Assembly: GCF_001571145.1 (NCBI RefSeq)
Contig: NZ_BCTF01000008.1
Location: 1-64,000 of the forward strand
Length of the DNA: 64,000 bases
Direction: 5' to 3'
DNA from: Hydrogenophaga flava NBRC 102514
GTDB taxonomy: Bacteria > Pseudomonadota > Gammaproteobacteria > Burkholderiales > Burkholderiaceae_C
Shown here: in pieces, positions 21,068 through 32,592 of the stretch
How the letters are laid out: the number at the start of each line of letters is the position of its first letter
How positions within the stretch are numbered: the first letter of the stretch is position 1
Translations under genes and position numbers: made by a program
The notes under the pieces: model-generated
What the model was told of the DNA's origin: nothing
Databases searched by the model: none
The model's input: only the letters and a program-made list of their open reading frames with translations

Positions 21068-21811
21068 ATGAAACGACTCGAAGGAAAGATCTCTCTCATC
21101 ACGGGCGCGGCACAAGGCATCGGCCTGGCCACGGCCCTGAAGTTCGCGCGCGAAGGCGCCACCGTTGTCGTCTGCGACGTCAGGCAGGCCGCAGTCGACG
21201 AGGCCGTGAAGCAATGCCAGGCCGCGGGCGCCACGGCCGTGGGCTTCGTGATGGACGTGACCCAGCGCGACATGGTCGACGCGGTGGTCGCCCAGGTGAA
21301 GGAGTACTTCGGCCGCATCGACGTGCTGGTGAACAACGCCGGCATCACGCAGGACGCGCGCCTGCAGAAGATGACGCTGGAGCAGTTCGACAAGGTGATC
21401 GATGTCAACCTGCGCGGGGTCTTCCATTGCGCGCAGGCCGTGGCCGACACCATGACGGCGCAGGGCAGCGGCGTGATCCTCAACGCCTCCTCGGTGGTCG
21501 GCATTTACGGCAACTTCGGCCAGACCAACTACGCCGCCACCAAGTTCGGCGTGATCGGCTTCACCAAGACCTGGAGCCGCGAGCTCGGCCCCAAGGGCGT
21601 GCGCGTCAACGCGGTCGCCCCCGGCTTCATCAGCACACCGATCCTGAGCACCATCCCCGACAAGGTGATCCAGGAGATGGAGCACCGCGTGCCGCTGAAG
21701 CGCCTGGGCCAGCCCGAAGAAATCGCCAACGTTTACGCCTTCCTGGCCAGTGACGAGGCCAGCTACATCAACGGGGCTGTCATCGAGGTTTCCGGCGGCA
21801 TGTCGGTGTGA
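21068..21811 (+). CDS. FabG-type SDR, 3-oxoacyl reductase
   Basis: A 247-residue classical [11 protein letters not shown] (residues 13-20) binds NAD(P), NNAGI lies near 90, and the catalytic Ser and the YAATK Tyr/Lys motif fall in NASSVVG and NYAATKFG. The C-terminal EVSGGMSV is typical of FabG. Because it is in the beta-oxidation operon rather than a fatty-acid synthesis cluster, it may act on 3-oxo/3-hydroxyacyl-CoA, possibly linking oxidation to polyhydroxyalkanoate monomers. ACP versus CoA preference is not decidable here. Confidence 0.88.
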   Translation: MKRLEGKISLITGAAQGIGLATALKFAREGATVVVCDVRQAAVDEAVKQCQAAGATAVGFVMDVTQRDMVDAVVAQVKEYFGRIDVLVNNAGITQDARLQKMTLEQFDKVIDVNLRGVFHCAQAVADTMTAQGSGVILNASSVVGIYGNFGQTNYAATKFGVIGFTKTWSRELGPKGVRVNAVAPGFISTPILSTIPDKVIQEMEHRVPLKRLGQPEEIANVYAFLASDEASYINGAVIEVSGGMSV

Positions 21812-21838
21812 CCTTCGGGCGCCCGGGATAATCCGGAC

Positions 21839-22444
21839 ATGCCCGAACACACACCATCCACCGACGCCGACCTCCAACGTCCCCGCTCGCGCACCGACCT
21901 CTTCCTGTCCTTCACCTGGCTGGCCCTGCAGGGCTTCGGCGGGGTGCTGGCCGTTGTGCAGCGCGAGCTGGTGGAGAAGAAGCGCTGGATGACCCGCGAA
22001 CAGTTCGTCGAGGACTGGGCCGTGGCGCAGATCATGCCCGGCCCCAACGTGGTCAACCTCTCGCTGATGATCGGCGGCCGCTACTTCGGCCTGCCTGGCG
22101 CGCTGGCCGCACTCGCGGGCATGCTCGCGGCACCCTTGGTCCTGGTGCTGCTGCTGGCTGCGCTGTATGGCAGCGTGGCCGACAGCGCCGCGGCGCAGGG
22201 TGCACTGCGCGGAATGGGCGCTGTGGCCGCCGGCCTGATCACCGCCACCGGCATCAAGCTGATCGGCGCGCTGGACAAGAACGCCATGGGCCTGTGGGTC
22301 TGCATCGGCCTGGCCGCCCTCACCTTCGTCGCCATCGCCCTGCTGCGCCTGCCGCTGGCCTGGGTGCTGCTGGTCATCGGCGGCGGCGCCTGCTTCTGGG
22401 CCTACCGGGTGCTGGGCCGTGCCGGCAAGGAGACCCAAGCATGA
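21839..22444 (+). CDS. Chromate transporter, half-size (first of a pair)
   Basis: A 201-residue membrane protein with one CHR domain. The conserved FTWLALQGFGGVLAVVQREL and AVAQIMPGPNVVNLSLMIG segments are present, followed by about four further helices. Short CHR proteins act as pairs encoded by adjacent genes, equivalent to one full-length ChrA antiporter that exports chromate. The stop overlaps the ATG of the second half (ATGA, 22441-22444). No chrB regulator is nearby, so chromate resistance is only a family-based inference. Confidence 0.87.
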   Translation: MPEHTPSTDADLQRPRSRTDLFLSFTWLALQGFGGVLAVVQRELVEKKRWMTREQFVEDWAVAQIMPGPNVVNLSLMIGGRYFGLPGALAALAGMLAAPLVLVLLLAALYGSVADSAAAQGALRGMGAVAAGLITATGIKLIGALDKNAMGLWVCIGLAALTFVAIALLRLPLAWVLLVIGGGACFWAYRVLGRAGKETQA

Positions 22445-23037
22445 GCATGGCGCCTACCTTTGCCAACTGGCTGGACCTGTTCCTGCACTTCGCCTCGCTG
22501 TCATTGCTGGCCATCGGCGGTGCCATCACCACGGCACCCGACATGCACCGCTACCTGGTGGGCGAGCAGCAGTGGCTGAGCGACGCGCAGTTCAACTCGT
22601 CCATCGCCCTCTCGCAGGCCGCACCGGGCCCGAACGTGCTGTTCGTCGCGCTGCTGGGCTGGAACGTGGGTCTGAATGCGGGCGGAGGCCCCTCGGCGGG
22701 CTGGCTGGCCTGGGCCCTGGCGCTGCTGGGCGTGGTGGTGACGCTGGTGGCCATCATGCTGCCCTCGTCCATCCTCACCTACACCGCCACCCAGTGGGGC
22801 CACCGCAACCGGGAACTGCGCGCCGTGCGGGCCTTCAAGACCGGCATGGCACCTATCGTGATCGCCCTGCTGATCGCCACCGGCTGGCTGCTGAGCGCGG
22901 CCCACAACGACCCAGCGCGTGACTGGCCCCTGTGGTTGCTGACCGTCTGCGCTGCGCTGCTGGTCTGGCGCACCCGGCTGCACCTGCTCTGGATGATCGG
23001 CGCGGGCGCGCTGGTGGGCGCGCTGGGCTGGGTCTGA
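22441..23037 (+). CDS. Chromate transporter, half-size (second of a pair)
   Basis: A 198-residue CHR-domain membrane protein. It contains the family pattern (FASLSLLAIGGAITTAPDMH, ALSQAAPGPNVLFVALLGW) and about five transmembrane helices, and differs clearly from the first half, as expected for heterodimer partners with opposite topology. It is translationally coupled to the first gene by a 4-bp overlap. It converges with the Yip1 gene, whose stop lies 6 bp away; I see no hairpin there. Confidence 0.86.
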   Translation: MSMAPTFANWLDLFLHFASLSLLAIGGAITTAPDMHRYLVGEQQWLSDAQFNSSIALSQAAPGPNVLFVALLGWNVGLNAGGGPSAGWLAWALALLGVVVTLVAIMLPSSILTYTATQWGHRNRELRAVRAFKTGMAPIVIALLIATGWLLSAAHNDPARDWPLWLLTVCAALLVWRTRLHLLWMIGAGALVGALGWV

Positions 23038-23043
23038 GCCGGT

Positions 23044-24282
23044 TTACTTCTGCCGCTGCAGGCCGGACAGGCCCTTGACGTCCAGTGCGTTCATGGCAGC
23101 GCGCACGCCGTCGATGTTCACGTTGTCGCCGCTGACCTCGATCAGCACGCCATTGGCCAGCATCATCGACATCTCGGCGCTCGAACCGTCCTTGCGGTAT
23201 TCCTCCTTGAAGGCCACGCCGTCTTTCTTGTAGACCTTCTCGACCTCGTCCTGGGTCTCGCGGCTGACCGTGCTCTGCGCCCAGGCCCCCATCGCCATCA
23301 TCAGGGCGGGCATGGCGCCGATGTCCTGCACCTTGACCTCAACACGGCCCGCGTCGTTGCGGAACTCCGATGTGACGCTGGAAAAGGTCATGCCCATGGC
23401 CGAATCCGCGCGGGCCTCGATGGCGGTGCGTTCCATGCCGGCGAGCTTGGCCGGCACAAAGGTCTGCAGCGCATCGGGAGCGAACGGCTGACCACCCTGG
23501 CCGCCGCCCATGGCCGCGCCCATCATCTCGCCCAGCGCCTTGCCCGCGGCCTCCGAGTCGCCCTTGGCCTGGGCCGCCTCCATCTGCTTGCTGGCCTCTT
23601 CCATCTTCTTGGCCGCCTCTTCCAGCTGCGCGGTGTTGATGGTGACTTCAGAGCCCGGCACTTTGATGCTCACGTCCCCCGCGGGGGCGCTGGCGCCGCC
23701 CATCATCATGCCGGCACCGCCGCTGAACAGGCTGCCCACGGTCATCACCACGATACTGGCCACGATGCCGCAGACGATCAGCACGGCCGTGAAACCCAGC
23801 GCCTTGCCCTCGGGCACCTTCATCATCACCGGCACACCCGTATAGAGCAGGTAGATCGAATAGAGCGCGGCCAGCAGGCCCAGCATGGACAGCGCCGGCA
23901 GCAGGTTGAACACCCCGCCCAGCAGACCGGCGGTGGCGCCGTAGGCCACCAGCTTGAAGGCCTTGCCCATGTCCTTCTGGCCGCCGAAGCTCGGGGCCAG
24001 CGCATTGGCCACCAGGGCCAGCACATAAATCATCACCAGGGTCAGCACGAAACCGACCACCATGTTGGCCAGCCCCGCCAGGATCGGGACCCGGAAATGG
24101 ATGCCCATCATGCCCGTGCCGACCAGGCTGAAGCCGATGAAGGCCGCCACCGACGACACACCGGCCAGATAGACCAGGTAGTTCTTGTAAAGGCCGGGGA
24201 TGTCGTCCGGCTCGCCCTCGATGACCGGCCAGGTGGCCTTGGGCTTGAGCAGGATGGCTTGCACACGTTCTACCAGGTTCAT
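23044..24282 (-). CDS. Yip1-domain membrane protein with soluble C-terminal domain
   Basis: A 412-residue protein. The N-terminal 220 residues form a Yip1 domain (MNLVERVQAILLKPKATWPV, then five to six hydrophobic helices). A coiled, Ala/Glu/Lys-rich segment (EEAAKKMEEASKQMEAAQA) and a soluble domain of about 150 residues follow, resembling neither an enzyme nor a known binding module. GAGGAGG precedes the ATG at 24282, ruling out a longer in-frame extension. Bacterial Yip1 proteins have no established function. A lipoprotein gene lies 82 bp upstream on the same strand. Confidence 0.8.
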   Translation of the reverse strand: MNLVERVQAILLKPKATWPVIEGEPDDIPGLYKNYLVYLAGVSSVAAFIGFSLVGTGMMGIHFRVPILAGLANMVVGFVLTLVMIYVLALVANALAPSFGGQKDMGKAFKLVAYGATAGLLGGVFNLLPALSMLGLLAALYSIYLLYTGVPVMMKVPEGKALGFTAVLIVCGIVASIVVMTVGSLFSGGAGMMMGGASAPAGDVSIKVPGSEVTINTAQLEEAAKKMEEASKQMEAAQAKGDSEAAGKALGEMMGAAMGGGQGGQPFAPDALQTFVPAKLAGMERTAIEARADSAMGMTFSSVTSEFRNDAGRVEVKVQDIGAMPALMMAMGAWAQSTVSRETQDEVEKVYKKDGVAFKEEYRKDGSSAEMSMMLANGVLIEVSGDNVNIDGVRAAMNALDVKGLSGLQRQK

Positions 24283-24364
24283 GAGTTCCTCCTCGGGGTT
24301 GCAGACACTAGAAATCGGTCCGGCAGCGCGAACCATACCGCCATCCGCCGCGGCGGGCCACCTT

Positions 24365-24706
24365 TCAGCGTGGGCTCTCGAAGAACACCGCGTTGGTGTA
24401 GTCGCTGATCTCGAAATAGACCTTCTTCTCGCCCGGGTCGGCGACCATGTTCTGGTTCTCGTCGAGCACGCCATAACCGTAGCGGTAGGCTCGCGGCTTG
24501 CCATCGTCGGTGCCCAGGGCCGTGCTCATCTTGTCGATGGACAAAAAGCGCCGGGCCAGCTTGTCGCCAGCGTAGATCTCGAGCACGCCGTTGGTGCCGG
24601 TCCAGTTCTGGATGTCGCGGCTGATCTTGTTCTGCTGTTCCTGCGTGCACCCGGTCAGCAAAACCAATCCCAGAACACAGGCCAATGCGGACGTCATGGG
24701 CTTCAT
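24365..24706 (-). CDS. Small lipoprotein of unknown function
   Basis: A 113-residue protein with a signal peptide ending in the lipobox LLTGC (Cys20), so it should be lipidated and anchored in the envelope. The mature part (about 93 residues, with IYAGDKLARRFLSIDKM) matches no family I recognise. The ATG at 24706 is chosen because it gives the proper signal peptide. It lies 20 bp after rlmB on the same strand, and the Yip1 gene follows. Confidence 0.72.
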   Translation of the reverse strand: MKPMTSALACVLGLVLLTGCTQEQQNKISRDIQNWTGTNGVLEIYAGDKLARRFLSIDKMSTALGTDDGKPRAYRYGYGVLDENQNMVADPGEKKVYFEISDYTNAVFFESPR

Positions 24707-24726
24707 GCTGGCTTCCTTGAAAAAAC

Positions 24727-25470
24727 TCAGCCGCGCTGGCGCAAGGCCTCGTACAGGCACACACCGCTGGCCACGGACACATTGAGGCTTTCGACGCCGC
24801 CCTTCATGGGAATGCCCACCAGCTCGTCGCAGGTCTTGCGCGTGAGCTGGCGCATGCCGTCGCCTTCGGCACCGAGCACCAGGGCCACCGGCCCCTTGAG
24901 GTCGACCTGGTACAGCGTCTTGGGCGCATCGTCACTGGTGCCGATGACCCAGATGTTGCGTTCCTTGAGTTCGTTCAGGGTGCGCGCCAGGTTGGTCACC
25001 ATGAAATACGGCATGGTCTCGGCCGCCCCGCTGGCCACCTTGGCCACCGTCGCGTTGATGCCGACGGCGTGGTCCTTGGGCGCGATCACCGCGTGCGCAC
25101 CCGCACCGTCGGCCACCCGCAGGCAAGCACCCAGGTTGTGGGGATCGGTCACGCCGTCGAGCACTAGCAGCAGCGGCGCGATGCCATCGGCCTCCAGCTT
25201 CTCCAGCAGTTCGTCCAGCGAATGGGCCTGCTCCAGCGCGTTGACCCGGGCTGCGACGCCCTGGTGGCCGTGGCTGCCCGCGAGTTTGGCCAGGCGCAGG
25301 CCATCGGCCTCGATCAGGCGCACGCCCGCCTCCTTGGCGCGCTCGATGAACTGCCGCATGCGCTGGTCGCGCCGCGTCGGCTCGAAATAGATCTCGATGA
25401 TGGATTGCGGCGCGGTTTTCAGGCGCACGCCCACGGCGTGGAAGCCGAACAGGACTTTGGGGGAGGACAT
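24727..25470 (-). CDS. rlmB: 23S rRNA (guanosine-2251-2'-O)-methyltransferase
   Basis: A 247-residue SpoU-family knotted methyltransferase. The N-terminal substrate-binding domain begins [13 protein letters not shown]. The SPOUT motifs are visible: motif 1 [20 protein letters not shown] (Asn and Arg for catalysis), motif 2 [14 protein letters not shown] and motif 3 [18 protein letters not shown]. It methylates the ribose of G2251 in the peptidyl-transferase P-loop. GGGAGG precedes the ATG. It is separated by 40 bp from the ybbA-like gene upstream on the same strand. Confidence 0.93.
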   Translation of the reverse strand: MSSPKVLFGFHAVGVRLKTAPQSIIEIYFEPTRRDQRMRQFIERAKEAGVRLIEADGLRLAKLAGSHGHQGVAARVNALEQAHSLDELLEKLEADGIAPLLLVLDGVTDPHNLGACLRVADGAGAHAVIAPKDHAVGINATVAKVASGAAETMPYFMVTNLARTLNELKERNIWVIGTSDDAPKTLYQVDLKGPVALVLGAEGDGMRQLTRKTCDELVGIPMKGGVESLNVSVASGVCLYEALRQRG

Positions 25471-25510
25471 GCCCCGATTATCAAGCCCCCACGCGTCGCT
25501 GCCGATCGGC

Positions 25511-26200
25511 TCAGGCCGCCGCTGCTTCCGGCTCGCTGGCCTGACCGGCCTCGATGGTAATGCGCCGCTCGCAGCGCTGGGCGATGCCCCGGTCGTGCGT
25601 CACCAGCACCAGGGTGGTGCCCTGCTCGCGGTTGAGCTCGAACATGAGCTCCATGACCTTCTCGCCGGTCGCAAAGTCCAGGCTACCGGTGGGTTCGTCC
25701 GCCAGCAGCACCGCCGGCTGCACCACGAAGGCCCGGGCCAGCGCCACGCGCTGCTGTTCGCCGCCCGACAGCACCTTCGGGTAGTGGCCAAGGCGTTCGC
25801 CCAGACCCACGCGCTGCAGCATGGCGGTGGCGGCGCTGCGGGCATCGCGCCGGCCGGCCAGTTCCAGCGGCAGCATCACGTTTTCCAGCGCCGTCAGGTT
25901 GCCCAGCAGCTGGAAGCTCTGGAACACGAAGCCGAGCTTCTGGGCGCGCAGCGCCGCGCGCTGATCCTCGTCGCGGGCGAACAGGTCCACGCCATCGATG
26001 AACACGGTGCCGCGGGTCGGCGTGTCCAGCCCGGCGATGATGGACAGCAAGGTGCTCTTGCCCGAACCCGAGGCTCCGACGATGGCGGCGGTTTCCCCTT
26101 GGCGCAGGGAGAAATCGATATCGCGCAAAATCGTCAGCGTGCCCGTGGAGTCGGTGACCGACTTGAACACATGCTGCACCACAATCATTTCTTGTGCCAT
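25511..26200 (-). CDS. ABC transporter ATP-binding protein (YbbA/LolD-like)
   Basis: A 229-residue ATPase of the MacB/LolD class: Walker [10 protein letters not shown], signature LSGGEQQR, Walker [12 protein letters not shown] and the H-loop LVTHD are all intact. In E. coli, ybbA is divergent from tesA and followed by the large permease ybbP; here the tesA linkage is kept but the next gene is rlmB, so the permease is missing locally. The ATG at 26200 shares the tetranucleotide CATG with the tesA ATG on the other strand. A second ATG four codons in is possible. Confidence 0.88.
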   Translation of the reverse strand: MAQEMIVVQHVFKSVTDSTGTLTILRDIDFSLRQGETAAIVGASGSGKSTLLSIIAGLDTPTRGTVFIDGVDLFARDEDQRAALRAQKLGFVFQSFQLLGNLTALENVMLPLELAGRRDARSAATAMLQRVGLGERLGHYPKVLSGGEQQRVALARAFVVQPAVLLADEPTGSLDFATGEKVMELMFELNREQGTTLVLVTHDRGIAQRCERRITIEAGQASEPEAAAA

Positions 26201-26876
26201 GAAGCCGCCCGGAAAGGCCCGCCAGTTGAAACGCCGCCACTTTAACGCCCTCCTCTGCTCTGCCGTCCTTACAGGGTCAATCGGGCCCGCTGCGGCACAG
26301 ACCTCGGCCACCACCGCGTCCGTGCTGGTGGTAGGCGACTCGCTCAGCGCCGAATACGGCCTCAAACGGGGCAGCGGCTGGGTGCAGATCCTGCAGGAAC
26401 GGCTGCTCAAGGAAGGCATTCCCGCCCGCATGGTCAACGCGGGCATCAGCGCCGACACCACCTCGGGTGGCCGGTCCCGCCTGCCGGCGCTGCTCAAGCT
26501 GCACAAGCCGGCGGTGGTGGTCATCGAGCTGGGGGCCAACGACGCGTTGCGCGGCCTACCGTTGAACATGACACGCGACAATCTGACCGCCATGGCGAAG
26601 GCGTCGAAGGCGGCCGGCGCCAAGGTGGTCATTGTGGGCATGCAGGTGCCGCCCAACTACGGCAGCCAGTACACCCGCGACTTCCGCGACCTTTTCCAGC
26701 AGGTGGCCAGCGCAGAGAAGGCCGCCCTCGTGCCCTTCCTGCTCAAGGGCGTGGCCGACCTGCCCGACCCTACCCTGCTGTTCCAGGACGACCGCATCCA
26801 CCCCAACGAGGCCGCCCAGGCCACGATCGCCAACAACGTCTGGCCGGTGCTCGCGCCCTTGCTGCCGAAACGATAA
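26199..26876 (+). CDS. tesA: Arylesterase / acyl-CoA thioesterase TesA-like (SGNH hydrolase)
   Basis: A periplasmic GDSL hydrolase of up to 225 residues. A basic n-region (RQLKRRHF) and hydrophobic core ending AAAQ form a signal peptide. The SGNH blocks are GDSLSAEYG (nucleophile Ser), the GGRSRL region (Gly), ELGANDALRG (Asn) and DDRIHPN (Asp/His). The ATG at 26199 has no visible ribosome binding site; an in-frame TTG at 26226 follows GGAAAGG at 8-nt spacing and also leaves an intact signal peptide, so it may be the real start. Divergent linkage to a YbbA-type ATPase is as in E. coli. Confidence 0.85.
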   Translation: MKPPGKARQLKRRHFNALLCSAVLTGSIGPAAAQTSATTASVLVVGDSLSAEYGLKRGSGWVQILQERLLKEGIPARMVNAGISADTTSGGRSRLPALLKLHKPAVVVIELGANDALRGLPLNMTRDNLTAMAKASKAAGAKVVIVGMQVPPNYGSQYTRDFRDLFQQVASAEKAALVPFLLKGVADLPDPTLLFQDDRIHPNEAAQATIANNVWPVLAPLLPKR

Positions 26877-26883
26877 TCGACGG

Positions 26884-27939
26884 ATGCCCGTCCGCACCCT
26901 GCCCGCCTCCGACGCACTGCACCGCCTCGGTGAGTTCGACGCCGTTGTCGACGCCCGCTCCGAAGATGAACACGCGCTCGACCACGTGCCCGGTGCGCTG
27001 AACTGGCCCAGCCTGAACAACGCCGAGCGCATCCTGATCGGCACCATGTACAAGCAGATCGATGCCTTCGAGGCCAAGAAGCGCGGCGCGGCGCTGGCGG
27101 CCCGCAACATCGCGGCGCACATCGAGCGCGAGGTGCTGGACAAGCCCAAGGGCTGGAAACCGCTGGTCTATTGCTGGCGCGGCGGCAACCGCAGCGGCGC
27201 ACTGGCCACCATCCTGGGCGCGATCGGGTTCCAGGTCACCCTGATCGAGGGAGGCTACAAGGCCTGGCGCGCCGCCCTCGTGGACGACCTGCCTGCGCAG
27301 GCGCAGCGCCTGCACTACCGCGTGGTCTGCGGCCCCACCGGGAGCGGCAAGACCCGCCTGCTGCACGCGCTGGCGGCCGAAGGTGCCCAGGTGCTGGACC
27401 TGGAAGGTCTGGCCCGCCACCGCAGCTCGGTGCTCGGGCATATCCCTGGCGTGGAACAGCCCAGCCAGAAGCGCTTCGACAGCCTGATCTGGGCGGCGCT
27501 GCAGGCCTTCGACCCTGCGCGTCCCGTGTTCGTCGAGAGCGAGAGCAAGAAGGTGGGCAACTTGCGCGTGCCTGATGCACTGATCGACACCATGCGCGCC
27601 AGCCCCTGTATCGACCTGCGGTTGCCCGATGAAGAACGCGTGGCCCTGCTGATGGAAGACTACGACTTCTTCGTCAAGGACAGCGAGCACTTCTGCCAAC
27701 GGCTGGAAGCGCTGACCGAACTGCGCGGGAAGGCCGTGGTGGGCGAGTGGATTGAAAAAGTGCGTGCCGGACGCACCAAGGAAGTGGTGTTGGACCTGCT
27801 CAGGCAGCACTACGATCCGACATATGCGGCGTCCATAGAACGCAACTTCGCGCTATATGGCCAAGCTGTTCCGTGCAGCCTGAACTCAGGCTCGGACCAA
27901 TCGATGCATACCGCTGCCCGCAGCCTGCTCAGCCCCTGA
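26884..27939 (+). CDS. mnmH: tRNA 2-selenouridine(34) synthase
   Basis: A 351-residue SelU/MnmH protein. An N-terminal rhodanese domain carries the active Cys97 in VYCWRGGNRSG, and a P-loop domain begins with GPTGSGKTRLL (150-160). It converts 2-thiouridine to 2-selenouridine at the wobble position of Lys, Glu and Gln tRNAs through a geranylated intermediate, using selenophosphate. Its presence implies selenium use elsewhere in the genome (selD). It starts 7 bp after the tesA stop, so the two may be cotranscribed, and converges with a small charged protein gene 10 bp away. Confidence 0.92.
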   Translation: MPVRTLPASDALHRLGEFDAVVDARSEDEHALDHVPGALNWPSLNNAERILIGTMYKQIDAFEAKKRGAALAARNIAAHIEREVLDKPKGWKPLVYCWRGGNRSGALATILGAIGFQVTLIEGGYKAWRAALVDDLPAQAQRLHYRVVCGPTGSGKTRLLHALAAEGAQVLDLEGLARHRSSVLGHIPGVEQPSQKRFDSLIWAALQAFDPARPVFVESESKKVGNLRVPDALIDTMRASPCIDLRLPDEERVALLMEDYDFFVKDSEHFCQRLEALTELRGKAVVGEWIEKVRAGRTKEVVLDLLRQHYDPTYAASIERNFALYGQAVPCSLNSGSDQSMHTAARSLLSP

Positions 27940-27949
27940 CTGCAGCAGA

Positions 27950-28141
27950 TCAGCCCCCTGAAGATGTCCCGGCTTCGGAGCTGTCGCTGCCTGTTTCCGG
28001 ACTCTGGGTGGCATCCTGCTCGTCAGGGCTGCCATCGCCATGTGTCTTGCGCTCGGCCTTGTTGCGCAGCTTCTCCTCTTTCTTCTGCTTCTTGGCGAGC
28101 TCGCGTTGGCGTTTTTCGTATCCGTAGTTGGGTGTGGCCAA
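27950..28141 (-). CDS. Small highly charged conserved protein
   Basis: A 63-residue protein with a Lys/Arg/Glu-rich helical half (YEKRQRELAKKQKKEEKLR) and a disordered Ser/Asp/Glu-rich tail. Its ATG start and charge pattern resemble a short protein common in Burkholderiales genomes, but no function is known. It is the last gene of the minus-strand block, 33 bp after the MetC-type gene. Confidence 0.6.
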   Translation of the reverse strand: MATPNYGYEKRQRELAKKQKKEEKLRNKAERKTHGDGSPDEQDATQSPETGSDSSEAGTSSGG

Positions 28142-28174
28142 GGGGGTATTTCCGAGGTTGAGGTGGTGAATTGG

Positions 28175-29365
28175 TCAGGTGTGAAGGGCCGCTAGGGCTT
28201 GAGCCAAGTCGGTCCGGAGATCATCGGCGCTTTCCAGGCCGATGGCAAACCGCACCAGCCCACCTTTGTGCGCCCAGGGCCGGGTGCGGATGGCTGGCAC
28301 GTTGTACGGCGCGCAGAGACTGATCGGTCCCGCCCAGCTCCAGCCAGGACGGAACAGTCGCAGGCAGTCGCAGAAAGCGTCGATCTGGTGCTGTGAGAAG
28401 CGCTCGTCAAACACGGCGCTGAACAGGCAGGCCGCCGCGGTCGCGTCGCGTGCCCATGCTTCGTGCCCCGGAGAACCCGGCAGCGCCGGATGCAGAACGC
28501 GCACGACGCCCGGCTGGTCCTGCATCCATTTGGCCAACGCCCGCGTGGTCACGTCCTGCGCCTGGTAGCGCAAGGGCATGGAGGCCAGGCCCCGCAGCAC
28601 CAGCTCGGTGTCGTTGCCGCTGACACCCAGACCCAGGCGCATGTGGCACAACAGCAGTTGGTGGTGCAGTGCGTGGTCGCGCGTCACCACGGAGCCCATC
28701 AGAACGTCGGCGCCCCCGCTGGGGTACTTGGTCAGCGCCTGCATGGAGATGTCAACACCCAGGTCGAACGGACAGAAGGCAATGCCGGCACCCCAGGTGT
28801 TGTCCAGCGCGGTCAGGATGCGGCGGTCGTCCGCCCTGCCCTGGTTGGCGCTTCGAACCACCGCCACCAGCGCCGGAATGTCCGGAAACTCCAGCGTGAT
28901 CGAGCCCGGTGCCTCGATCCATACCAGGCGCGTGGCCGGTGACAGGCGGCTGGCCAGGTCCGCCGGATCCAGGGGGTCGTAGTAGCGGTGAGTGATGCCC
29001 CAGTGCGCGAGCTCGCCAGCGGCGAACGCCTTGCCCGGCCCGTAGGCGTTGTCGGGCAGCAGCACCTCATCGCCCTGACGCAGGAAGCTCATGTCGACCA
29101 AGGTCAGCGCCGACAGGCCACTGGGCGCCAGCACGCAGTACTGCCCGCCTTCAATGGTGGCGATGCGCTCTTCCAGCGTGAAGGTGGTCGGCGTGCCGTG
29201 AAGGCCATAGGTGTAGCCGCTCTTGTCGACCCACTCCTGCGTGCGAAGGGCATGCACGTCCTTGAACAGGACGGTGGACGCCTTGTGGACGCCGGGCGCA
29301 ACGGCGTCAAAGCCCTCGGGAGGGCGGTAAGGATGATGGATGAGTCGGGTGGAAAGGTCTGACAT
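28175..29365 (-). CDS. metC: PLP-dependent Cys/Met metabolism enzyme (cystathionine beta-lyase type)
   Basis: A 396-residue fold-type I enzyme of the Cys_Met_Meta_PP family. GYTYGLHGTPTT and the phosphate-contact region precede the aldimine lysine in QALTKYPSGGADVLMG, the typical TKY motif. Cystathionine beta-lyase (cystathionine to homocysteine, pyruvate and ammonia) is the best reading; related gamma-synthases cannot be fully excluded. The start at 29365 (MSDLSTRLIHHPYRPP) is preferred over an in-frame start 18 bp upstream. The phosphoribosyltransferase gene ends 5 bp upstream. Confidence 0.82.
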   Translation of the reverse strand: MSDLSTRLIHHPYRPPEGFDAVAPGVHKASTVLFKDVHALRTQEWVDKSGYTYGLHGTPTTFTLEERIATIEGGQYCVLAPSGLSALTLVDMSFLRQGDEVLLPDNAYGPGKAFAAGELAHWGITHRYYDPLDPADLASRLSPATRLVWIEAPGSITLEFPDIPALVAVVRSANQGRADDRRILTALDNTWGAGIAFCPFDLGVDISMQALTKYPSGGADVLMGSVVTRDHALHHQLLLCHMRLGLGVSGNDTELVLRGLASMPLRYQAQDVTTRALAKWMQDQPGVVRVLHPALPGSPGHEAWARDATAAACLFSAVFDERFSQHQIDAFCDCLRLFRPGWSWAGPISLCAPYNVPAIRTRPWAHKGGLVRFAIGLESADDLRTDLAQALAALHT

Positions 29366-29370
29366 TGAGC

Positions 29371-29895
29371 TCAGAGCTTCCACTTTTCGAGCAACTGCGC
29401 CGGTCGCATGCTGTCGTAGCTCTCGAACGGCTGATGGATCCAGGGGTTGGTCGGCAGGAACTCGACCGAGTAGTCGGGCGTGAACACCGACACCGCCTTG
29501 GTCCAGATCACGGCACTGCGAAGCTCGCTGATCGGCTTGTAGTGGTTCTTGAGGGTGTCGATCACGGCCCTGAGCGTGTGGCCGGAGTCGGCCAGATCGT
29601 CGACGAGCAGCACCTTGCCGGCGATCTTGCCCCTGGGCGTAGTGATGTAGCGGGCGATGTCGAGATTGCCCTGCTCGGTCCCGGCGTTGGCGCGGTAGGA
29701 GCTGGTGGACATGATCGCCAGCGGCACATCGAAAATGCGCGACAGGATGTCACCGGGTCGCATGCCACCCCGCGCCAGACACAGGATGGTGTCGAACTCC
29801 CATCCGGACTGGTAGACCTTGAGCGCCAGCTTCTCGATCAGGTTGTGGTATTCGTCGTACGAGACGTAGAGGTGTTTGCCGTCTTCGGTCAGCAT
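29371..29895 (-). CDS. Purine (hypoxanthine/xanthine-guanine) phosphoribosyltransferase
   Basis: A 174-residue type I phosphoribosyltransferase. The PRPP-binding motif VLLVDDLADSGHTL is complete, preceded by the pyrophosphate-loop region LCLARGGMRPGDI. It salvages free purine bases to nucleotides. The start MLTEDGKHLYVSYDEYHNL is chosen because an upstream in-frame ATG adds only a basic non-family extension. It follows purA in the same direction with a 56-bp gap, pairing salvage with AMP synthesis. Confidence 0.85.
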   Translation of the reverse strand: MLTEDGKHLYVSYDEYHNLIEKLALKVYQSGWEFDTILCLARGGMRPGDILSRIFDVPLAIMSTSSYRANAGTEQGNLDIARYITTPRGKIAGKVLLVDDLADSGHTLRAVIDTLKNHYKPISELRSAVIWTKAVSVFTPDYSVEFLPTNPWIHQPFESYDSMRPAQLLEKWKL

Positions 29896-29951
29896 GCGTG
29901 TCTTCCGTTCGTGGTCGCGGGTTGGTTCATTCTGCACCAGAGCAACGAGGC

Positions 29952-32526
<2,575 letters not shown>

Positions 32527-32592
32527 GTGAAATGAAGGGGCTGTTAAAAACGCGATTTTACCGGGTGCGGCGCACGGATCCGACGAGGCGGT

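Noticed and set aside
19475..22438. Long open frame on the minus strand opposite fadB, the FabG-type gene and a chromate transporter
   Set aside because: Composition is Ala/His/Gly/Asp-rich without motifs; the plus-strand genes have full family signatures, so this is an antisense shadow.
27840..27939. Possible frameshift at the end of mnmH because of its unusual C-terminal tail
   Set aside because: The catalytic and P-loop domains are complete and the tail reads smoothly in one frame; C-terminal tails vary in this family, so no disruption is needed.
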